A stretch of DNA of 64,000 bases from Nematopogon swammerdamellus (taxonomy: Eukaryota > Arthropoda > Insecta > Lepidoptera > Adelidae). A program made the position numbers and the translations under genes. Below the pieces are notes generated by a model. It was not told the origin of the DNA and made no database searches. It saw only the letters and a program-made list of their open reading frames with translations. Position 1 is the stretch's first letter. The number at the start of each line of letters is the position of its first letter. This document shows, in pieces, positions 55,993 through 64,000 of this stretch. The stretch lies in the NCBI GenBank assembly GCA_946902875.1, contig OX336338.1, positions 10,283,971-10,347,970 of the forward strand. The letters run 5' to 3'.

Positions 55993-58382
55993 ACAAAAAA
56001 AAATGTCCCCTTAACTTTTTGTTCTTTTTTTCACATCTTTCAATTCCTTTATGCCACAAATTTGTCTTTTTTGCATATTTTATTTTATTTGTCTGTATCT
56101 GTCTGATTGTTTATTAGTTTGGAAATGCAAGAAAACAATTCAATTTAAGCGCAGGAGCACAGATTACTTAATAATTACTTAGGAGTCCGAATGCTTTTAT
56201 TTATTGTTTATTTAAAGTTTCAACAATAAAACGTGTAGGAGTCATTCCGTCTAAATTAAGTCATCAACAAGGCTGGCTTGCGTCACTTACGCAATCGAAT
56301 TCCGGCTCCATCGAAGTGGCGACGCTCCAATAATTTTTTTTTTTAGTTGCTTTCGTCTGCCTGGCTAAAAAAGAAAAAAGTAATACGAGCCCTCATCAAA
56401 ACACCCACTGAGGCCCCCGACCAGCCAGTTACGCGATTCCGGACCTCGTCTGCGGTGAATGTTCCATGCCCGCTTCCAAAAACGAACAAAAGGCATGTTT
56501 ACCAGTACTTTCAACTGCGCTGGCTGTGACGTAACCCAAAATAAACGAATCGACCTGGTAGAAAGTAAAACTGTCTCGATTTTTCATTCACAGGGAAATA
56601 ATTTTATGGTCCAATTACTTGGTCTGGGTGATGTGTGATTCTCCCAGCTTTGAACGAAACTCGGTCTCTACTGCACATGCAGACCAAACCAAATGTGTTT
56701 GATTCGTGTTTCTTCTAGAATTCGACGAATAGATGTCGACCTTAAGATCTAGTTTATCTAATGCAGTTAGGTTTTCAGTGACCAAGTAAGTATGTACCTA
56801 ATCGTAATAAATATAATGTGATAGAGCAATCAAACGTACCCTGAACACTTTCATCCTAATCTATGATGATAATAAGACTAGATTCATTCATTGATAAGTG
56901 ATGTGTACTTGGTTTTGCCACATACTGAATACAAAAATACACTAGTTTTCGTCCCTGCAAAATGCAATGTTTTAAAAACAACAGGTGCATATTGAATCAA
57001 AAGTTCATTCAACTTATTTGAGACACATATCCCATAAAAGCATCTTTAAGTACCTATAGGTGACTCTTTCAAACAAAATTTGTATTTGTATTTATTGTTT
57101 ATTGTACAACATTTTGCTATAAATAGAATAAGGTACAAAAAGGTCTGCTTAATGCAGATCTGCATTATATTCAAGCAAACCTTTGGAAAGTGGTATCTAA
57201 AGGATGTCGAAGTAGGCGTACGGGCAATGTGATAGAATAGTAACAAATTCCATACATTATCAATTAGGTACCAATTGACATACATACATAATTTTGTTAT
57301 TTACATTTTTCATATAAATAGTACTTTTAGCTTGTATATGACTTATTATGTACATACATAACTACATACATAACAGGCCATTAAGAAAACAGTGTTAAAA
57401 TGTGCAGCAAATGTTACACTGAGGTCACATAGTAATTGTAAATATTATTTTTTAAATAATCGCCGTTTCCGTCAACTTTTCCTATATATGTTCCTTGTAC
57501 TCCTTGAGAGCTATCGGCGTCTATATTATATAGTACACACGACTCGAGACACAGAAAGTGGTATATCGCCGTGGCAGTGAGAACAACACATGCTATTGTT
57601 ACAAATTTTCTCTATACCTACATCCGATAGCTTTCGCCTCAAAAAGAAAATGAAGCTGACAATATTGTTCCACGCCGATACTTGCGAGTACATGTCGCTG
57701 CATGAGAGGTTTCAACAATACATTGTTCGGCTTGATGTCTCCATCAGAGCGACTAGTACCAATTACAAACTCTTTTCTAGAAACTGTTGTCGTACCTACT
57801 ACAACACCACACAAGGGACTTTCTACGCTAACATCTTGACATTCTTAACTCGAGACGGCAAGAAATAAAAATACATATAATTTAATTAGTTACTTTATCT
57901 TAAAATAGATTAAGAAACGATAGGAATAACATTAAAATAACAGCAGACAGTCATGTAACTACAAAATACACAATCACTTACAAATTAGATAACAATATCA
58001 TAACAGACATATTTACAGCAGAACTACTTAGAAATAAATACGGCGGGAGGAACCCGAGAATGCTTTCTAATTATTTTTGTTTCAGTCAAGCCACTTTGAG
58101 TTCTAGGTATTGAGGCGGTATGAAAAACTCGCGCAATCTGACATTCTACGTAGTACATACGACGACCGGTAGTACATAATTATGAAGGCATTTTAGAAAA
58201 AGAGAGCTAATTCTCGGTGCGTTGAACCTCCATTCGGCAAAGTGGTCTAAAGATCTAGTCTAGATTGAGCTTTAGACAAATCTATCGGTGAGATAGTCGC
58301 CTCGCCTAGAGTACAATTTTACTTTAATATCACGGGCTAGAGTTGAAGGTATCAACGTTATGAACTAGTGAGGAGTTTGGGG
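55993..58382. other. Intergenic, includes the downstream side of the - strand Gly/His gene
   Basis: No SINE or LINE is recognised. Frames at 57392-57580, 57590-57868 (+) and 57599-57814 (-) are longer than most but have no domain I can name. ATTAAA on the - strand at 58323-58328 may be the poly(A) signal of the Gly/His gene. Confidence 0.35.
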
Positions 58383-59223
58383 TCAGTATCCTTCGTGTTC
58401 TTCCTCGTAGCCGCCGCCGCCGTAGGAAGAAGCTCCGTAGGACTCGCCGCCGCCGCCGCCGCCTCCGCCGTAGCCTTCGTCGGATAGGCCATAACTGGAG
58501 TGGCCGCCGGCCTCAAAGCTGACGGGAGCTTCGTGCTCGTAGCCGCCGCCGCCGTCGTGACCCTCGTCGGAGGCTCCCCAGCCGTGTCCGCCGTGTCCGC
58601 CACCGCCGCCTCCGAAGCCTGCAGCAAGTTATATGAGCGATCTTATCATCACGATCGTACCGGTGCTGATGAAGGAGCTCCTTCATTGTAATGAACAGCA
58701 CTCTGAGCAACTTACGAATCAAATGTGTTAACACTCCGACAGTGAACTGAAATGTTTTCATTTAGAAGAAGTCACAGCAGCAGATAGCCCTTCAAGAGAT
58801 CAGGGACTTGAACATTGTATGAGTGTTCTCATACAGCCGAATTGGGATCCTTGCTACCTGAATTCGTAAGAGTGGGAAATATTGCTATCATGATCCATAA
58901 CAGTTTTCACTAGATTCCACCATATAGGGGACGTACATATAGACACCAGAATTCTACACAATGGGACATAATATTCGTCACCAGTACAGGTAGAGGGACT
59001 CACCATGCTTGGGCTCGCCATAAGTGTAGCCCAACACTTCGTAGTGGTCGCCGCCGCCTCCGCCGCCTCCGTCTTTATGGTGGATATGTTTGACTATGGT
59101 GTGAGTGTGGTGATGATGCTTGATCTTGTAGGGCACGTGGACGATAATCTTCTTGTGGCCGCCCCCGCCGCCGCCGCCTGCTTCGATCATCGAGGTGAGC
59201 GCAGCCACGCACACCACCAGTAG
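58383..59223 (-). CDS. Secreted Gly/His-rich protein with IIVHVPYK core, first exon unresolved
   Basis: Two exons are clear on the - strand: 59223-59004 (acceptor TTGCAG, donor GTGAGT) and 58618-58383 (acceptor CTGCAG, stop TGA), joined in phase 1. They give 151 residues. The first starts in phase 0 inside a signal peptide (LLVVCVAALTSMIEA) so one upstream exon must supply the start. Then come seven Gly, HKKIIVHVPYKIKHHHHTHT, a second Gly run and DHYEVLGYTYGEPKHG. The last exon encodes Gly/His/Tyr/Glu-rich sequence (GGHGGHGWGASDEGHDGG; EAPVSFEAGGHSSYGLSDEG) ending EEEHEGY; it has no ATG-started frame of its own. The core is the closest match to the gene at 30198. Candidate first exons: ATG 60039-60037 with GTAGGT donor, or ATG-AAG near 61765 with a weak GTTAAT donor. 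An extracellular structural role is inference. Confidence 0.87.
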
Positions 59224-59379
59224 CTGCAACAATGGAAATTTATTGGTTATTTTCGTGTTTACAAATAATGAGTATAAGGAGCAATCTTCACTTAATAATG
59301 TTATTTATTATACTTGAGGTTGTGAATTAAATTTTCTTAAGATTTTCCTGTAGTTATATCTTATGAGAGCCAGTAAGGG

Positions 59380-59470
59380 TAGCTGAGCCGAGGAGCAAAG
59401 CTGTTGGTTGGACACACCCAATTTCACCTTCTCTCGTGAAACCACGCTCAGTGAGAGTTTGTAATTTCCA
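59380..59470 (-). mobile_element. LINE-D 3' fragment, reversed
   Basis: AGCTGAGCCGAGGAGCAAAG and TCTCGTGAAACCACGCTCAG are the reverse complement of the LINE-D 3' UTR (GAGCGTGGTTTCGCGAGGAG). Confidence 0.55.
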
Positions 59471-59676
59471 ATGGACGAAATAGTCAAAGGTTCTGACTGA
59501 AATATTGGTTCTATATAGTATAAACATTGATTTTAAACAATTATAGCTTATTGATTGAACGCTAGTTTAAAATAATGTATGCGTATACCTAATTATATAC
59601 GCTATATATACGTTCTTTGTATATACGAGATATATACAAAGAAGTGCTAAGAAGTAGATTATAAAGGGAAATCCTC

Positions 59677-59860
59677 CGGATTTGTACCACTGCACTGAAT
59701 TAAAGTTAATAGAAAAGGCTGTGTAAAACTGTTTTCCATGAAGATCAGTGGCAGAAAAATAAAAAATGGGAAGTACTGGCATGGCACCTATAGTGACGGT
59801 GTCGAAGTACAGTGGACTGGTATTATTAAAGTTGATGTAGGTAGCCAAACTTGTCGGGTT
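59677..59860 (+). mobile_element. SINE family A, old diverged copy
   Basis: TTTGTACCACTGCACTGAAT, GGGAAGTACTGGCATGGCACC and TTGATGTAGGTAGCCAAACTTGTC follow the family A order with many changes. Confidence 0.65.
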
Positions 59861-60036
59861 ATATAAACAAATTTCCTAGACATAAGGATTATAGGAAGTT
59901 GGTATATAGAATTGGTAAGACTAAGTTTCCTTTAGAGAGAGATTAATGATAAATACAGTGCTCTCGACAGAAACCTGATAGCGATTGGTGCAGCTTCCCG
60001 CCTCGCCTCCTTGAGTGAGGTAGAGCACCTACCTAC

Positions 60037-60097
60037 CATGAGGAAACTAACGCCTTGCCAACTAACTGCCTCGTATTTCTATCAAGAAGGATATATA
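60037..60097 (-). promoter_or_regulatory. Possible promoter and first exon of the Gly/His gene
   Basis: On the - strand TATATAT starts at 60097, a CAGTT initiator has its A 30 bases on (60067), and ATG at 60039-60037 is followed at once by donor GTAGGT. Joining this ATG to 59223 is in frame. A rival start near 61765 cannot be excluded. Confidence 0.35.
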
Positions 60098-62645
60098 AGC
60101 GCTGTATTATGTACTTGAGTGCGCAAAGACAGACTCACTATGACTTCTTCCTAAAAAACTCTGTATACCTAAATACTCTCGAAAGAGCACTGTTTGATGT
60201 ATCTAGGTCAAAATATATCCGATTATTCCGTAACCCACTCAAGGCACGGTACTTCCTAGATGTAATCGCATATTAATACGTTGACATAACATTTGGAGTG
60301 TTATAAACACAGGTTATTAAATTCGGAGCGCTCACATTCACTTCCATGTTCTGAGCGGGCGGAGACGTGTCGAGCGACCTGCCGCCCGCGAGACGTGCGT
60401 GATGTAACAAGTTACCATGGACAGCTAAACTTGTTACACGTACGCCTCGTGCTAGATGTTTTGGGCTGGTTTTGCGAAGCGAATGAGAATGCTTGAAACT
60501 CGCCTTTAGAGAAAAGCTCACACACATCTATGATGTGGCTTAAACTTTGAATTTCCGTCACTCAAGTGAAGGAAAACACCGTGAGAAAATCTGTGCGTAC
60601 ACTAAGGTATATAGGTACAACAGGGTATACTGTTGTAGGTACATAAGCGGTCTACTGCAGGAAATACATAGTATCTATTCCGCTTTCTACTGTGTAGAGT
60701 ATTGCGTAAGTGATAAATGTATGTTCAATATAGCCAACGAGATATTGTAATTATGTGAAAATGTAAAAATCTAGAAGTACTTAAAGATAAAAACTAACTA
60801 AATAAATACTCGAAATACTATAACTATTATATTCGTGAAACTTGTGAAGACACTTTCCTCATCCCAAGAATTTCCAGCACATCGTCTCTTGGACGAAAAG
60901 CAAATTTTAGTTATGATATGATTTAATCAAAATTGTTTTGTTCCTGTTGTGAATCTCAAAACACTTCCTATTTCATTAACGCAAAGCAAAATAATTATGA
61001 ATATAATTAGGTACTAATTGGTTCACGTAACATTAAAACAGCAAAGCCACAATACACAAAGAAATCGCATTTGCAAGAACAAATAGAAAAGCGTTGCATC
61101 TATGTGTGTCTAATGGTATATATATAACACTACTCGTACATACTTATTTGAAATGTATGCAGCTCTGATTACAAAAATCTTGAAGGCAACAAAATAAAAT
61201 ATAAAAAAAAATCACACATATTATAAATATCCCAACCTAACATAACTACATAATTATTTTTAATTTGATAGGTAGTTTTATAGTTTCATATTTAAGGTGT
61301 ACCTAATTGTTTTGATTCTAAGCTACCTAATTAACTAAATTGCGTTAATATGCTTAAACATTTATGTAACTATGCACCTAAAATATTTCGCTAAAGATAA
61401 TATATAAGTAAGTTGTCATGTCAACATATGTTTACTTTTAACTCTTTGACTTATTGTTCTAAGCATCATGTATCGAATTGGGAGATGTACCTACCTACTT
61501 TATCTGGGGGTCTACACAAATACTCGCAGATTTCAACCAATGGTCGTGTCGGATGAATTACCCAAAGTTTTCTAATTATTTGAAATCAGCGAGTGTTTGT
61601 GTGCGCGTAAGCGTGCGAGTTAACGCCAATGCCCCCTGGACTGGTTGGATAAGCGCATCTTAACGAATAAGTCAGCAAAGGTAATTGCTAACTAAAAAGT
61701 AAGCATAGTCAACTGTGTTGCCATCACTCTCCGACGCTGCTGCTGCTTCACATTAACCTTCATTTTTTTGAAAATGTGAGGTGCGGTTGGCAGTGACACT
61801 GCGATCGTACCGATGACAGCTGACACCCAACCCGGGTGTGGCAACCGACCGCGTGCACTGACCGCAACCACAAAGGCACTTAATAGAAAATTTCTCAACT
61901 CTACCGTTTTTCCTACAGTCTTACGAAAGGATAACGACCTCTCATTAGGGACTTTGGCAATCGGGTGGTAATTTAAATGCGAGTGATGTGAAGCGGAAGA
62001 ATTGGCATGTGGGAAAGCTAATGTGAAATTTTCAATTTTCGAATGTGTGAAAATTTAAAAAAAAAAATCGCGATACAAAAACACCTAAGGACAAGACGGT
62101 GACGCGTTTTACGGTTAAAAAAAACGTTAGTAGAGCATTAAGTGTGGTTTCACTGACTCGCACGTAAGTACCTAAATGTCGCTACTTTAATATTTAGAAT
62201 TGTTATTATTAATTTTAAAACGAAATAATTCTCTAAACATAAGGTCTCGACTAGACAAAACTTAAGTGATTGCACTTTTGACAATATGGTTTTCGTCTTT
62301 TAACTGGTGTGTAAACCATTAAAAAAAACATTAAATCAACAGTAAAAATGGTTATATTTCCGAAATGCATGAACTATGAATTTAAGTAATGTAATGTCCA
62401 GAGTAAGTCTCCTTATTGTTTATTCTATTTAAGTTAGTATTTAATTTAACTTATTTTCTATTAATTAATTAGGAATCACACATACCCAGTCAAAAAACAC
62501 AACAAAATTAAAACCGTAGGTATATCTACCGGGTAAATGAATTTATCATTGAGAAGTCACTTTTTTATTTTTAAGATTATTTGTTTTTCACCAGTCTAGA
62601 ACGATTTTAGACCGTGTACTTTTGTTAAATTGGTCAAACCAAATT
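60098..62645. other. Intergenic or intron, no firm gene
   Basis: The frame at 60273-60527 (-) falls in a sequence of repeat type. At 61740-61900 (-) a TCAGT and a TATTAAG-like box precede ATG-AAG. At 62154-62168 (+) CTGACTCGCACGTAAGTACC looks like an exon end with donor. None is enough to define a gene. Confidence 0.3.
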
Positions 62646-62649
62646 TTTG

Positions 62650-62915
62650 ATAAAGGCTTGTATGAAAATTTCGAGGCTCACAACTGCCTGCGTATTTTGG
62701 ACTCACCAACAATCGGGCAGCCATCTCTTCGGAATGTGTGGTGACAGACTCCGACTAGCTCCGCACTCCGAGATGAACTCTCGATTTGTGATAAAGAAAT
62801 TTAAACAACACTTCCTTTTATATCGCAACGTGCTACAGTCGCCCAGACTACCTCTCCATCCGCAAATCTCTATCAGTGCGAAACTATCAGCAATACCAAA
62901 TTTAACTCTATAGCA
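62650..62915 (+). mobile_element. Possible LINE C-terminal fragment
   Basis: The frame FGMCGDRLRLAPHSEMNSRF, then IKKFKQHFLLYRN, has the W/G-x-R-L-x-x-x-P-x, then F-K-x-x-x-x-x-x-L layout of reverse transcriptase ends. No clear match to LINE-D or LINE-E. Confidence 0.4.
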
Positions 62916-63254
62916 AACACTTCAAAGCTCAACATCACTCACCCGCGGCGCTTACGCTGCGTCAACAAACGAAACCGGCATTTTGATACGTATTCCGATA
63001 GTGACAAAGTTAATAAATAAGTAAACTATCACGCAAACACTTACTGTGCCGGTTAAATAACACACAAACAAAATTAAAATCTAATAATAGAATAATAAGG
63101 TGGGTTTTTGCTCGACAGTATGGAGCGATGCACTCGGCAGATCTTCAGACTGGAAGGAGAAGCTACATGTTAAGCTGGTAAATGCATCGTTGTAAAATGT
63201 CGTTGGGTAAATGAAGTTAAAAATAAGTAAAATATTTCAGAAGGAGAAAGAAGA

Positions 63255-63386
63255 GCTCCAGTTCAGTGTAGCCGACATGAAATGAAGGGAAGCACTGACA
63301 TGGCACCTAGTTCACCCGGTGTTATGGGCTGACATCCGGATGTTGTAGGTGATGTAGCCACCCGTGTCAGTATCCATAAAAAAAAA
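63255..63386 (+). mobile_element. SINE family A, 5'-truncated
   Basis: CCAGTTCAGTGTAGCCGACA, GGGAAGCACTGACATGGCACC and CCCGTGTCAGTATCCATAAAAAAAAA. It shares the GACATGAAATGAAGGGAAGC variant with the copy at 26112. Confidence 0.85.
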
Positions 63387-63482
63387 GAAGATAAAAAAAT
63401 ATGATAATATTATATTTCATGTTCTTATAATAAACAATATAATAGAACAAACACGCAATAATTTACCATATAGTCCTTGCAG

Positions 63483-63552
63483 TCGCAACACCGATTACTC
63501 CGCTTACCACGATTGTTGGTATACAGCACGTGGTATAAATATATGTATGTAA
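63483..63552 (+). mobile_element. Family X repeat, 3' end only
   Basis: CGCAACACCGATTACTCCGC, TTACCACGATTGTTGG and ATATATGTATGTA match the end of family X. Confidence 0.7.
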
Positions 63553-63952
63553 ACAAGCAATATTATATTTTATATTTAACAATATTACTATTAACTAAAC
63601 GAAAACTTTTTTATAAAACTTATTTTGATATTTCAAACTGAACTGAAACTTTATCTTTGGTCATATGAAACAGATCAATAAATCTTTAATGTATTTTTTC
63701 ATATTTATAAAAAAAATTTGAAACCTAGGTACGACGCAGTACATTTTCACTTGGCCTTAGTTGGTCTTAGACTTTCGTCGCACCAAGGACTGCATCGCTC
63801 TTTCTTCTGCGTCCGACCTGCGAGGTCGACCATTGTTTTTTCCAGTTACTTTGTACGTACTATTTAACGTTCACAGTAAATCGGTTAACAGAAAAATAAG
63901 TGATTCTGAAATAATAATATGTATACAAGCAAGACCTACCAAAATGGTTTAT

Positions 63953-64000
63953 TTTATTTTGTCCGGTGGGTGCTCGAGCCAGAGGGGCCAGAGCAGAGAA
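63953..64000 (-). mobile_element. Possible SINE family C end, cut by the window edge
   Basis: GTCCGGTGGGTGCTCGAGCC and AGAGGGGCCAGAGCAGAG resemble the reverse strand of the C tail (AATCCGGTATGGGTGGCTGAGTCAGAGGGGCC at 27742). Confidence 0.5.

Noticed and set aside
57590..57868. 92-residue + strand frame with ATG at 57650
   Set aside because: Not recognisable on either strand; kept only as a note because it is longer than expected by chance in AT-rich DNA.
60273..60527. 84-residue - strand frame, and ATG-TGT with GTGAGC donor near 60526 as first exon of the Gly/His gene
   Set aside because: The surrounding sequence (GGAAAACACCGTGAG and similar) is typical dispersed-repeat DNA, so the splice fit is probably chance.
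1..64000. CRISPR arrays, bacterial operons, LTR retrotransposons or viral insertions
   Set aside because: No regular spaced repeats, no ribosome-binding-site gene strings and no long terminal repeat pairs or viral frames were seen.

Overview
The window looks like insect nuclear DNA, most probably from a moth or butterfly (Lepidoptera). It is AT-rich, its genes have short exons with GT-AG introns, and it is crowded with SINEs, LINE 3' ends, small inverted-repeat elements and mariner debris. I see no bacterial, viral, rRNA or functional tRNA genes.

Five protein genes can be assembled by joining exons; most of their exons are too short or lack an ATG to stand out as open frames. All five encode small secreted proteins. 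On the + strand: (1) 8616-9208, a 94-residue protein; (2) 16271-20034, a Pro/Gln/Tyr-rich protein of 149-156 residues; (3) 30198-33692, a 141-residue His-rich protein; (4) 48255-49869, a 426-residue protein with a (Gly-His-His)9 tract and a 14-residue DPFAAYAPQP repeat. On the - strand: (5) 59223-58383, a Gly/His-rich protein whose first coding exon is not settled. Genes 3, 4 and 5 share a basic/His-rich core just after the signal peptide (V/I-H-V-P, then a His/Thr cluster). In 3 and 4 a phase-2 intron sits just before that core, so they look like dispersed duplicates of one family. Genes 2 and 3 share the intron pattern phase 0 then phase 2. The likely theme is extracellular matrix or cuticle; no chitin-binding Rebers-Riddiford motif is visible, so function is inference. 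A decayed copy of the end of gene 3 lies 300 bp downstream of it.

The remaining sequence is intergenic or intronic and mostly repeats. SINE family A (about eleven copies) has a core and a tail ending TTTCCAT-An; one full copy carries tRNA-like A and B boxes plus a piece of 5S rRNA. SINE family C shares that core but has a tRNA-derived head and a tail ending TTACAT-An. Each tail matches the 3' end of a different LINE in this window (A with LINE-E, C with LINE-D), which suggests two SINE/LINE partnerships using a common SINE core. A third family (X) ends in ATGT repeats and shares its 5' head with some A copies. There are also RTE-type LINE ends, a deleted mariner, a 120-bp tandem repeat, and many near-perfect palindromes. 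One of these is a 47-bp element with 19-bp perfect inverted ends and an 8-bp target duplication, the pattern expected of a hAT-type MITE.

Layout: 1-4.6 kb repeat-poor AT-rich DNA; 4.6-7.6 kb SINEs; 8.6-9.2 kb gene 1; 9.4-16 kb repeats; 16.1-20 kb gene 2; 20-30 kb repeats; 30-34 kb gene 3 and its broken copy; 34-48 kb repeats, mariner and tandem array; 48.2-49.9 kb gene 4; 50-58 kb sparse repeats and LINE fragments; 58.4-60 kb gene 5; 60-64 kb unexplained sequence and SINEs.
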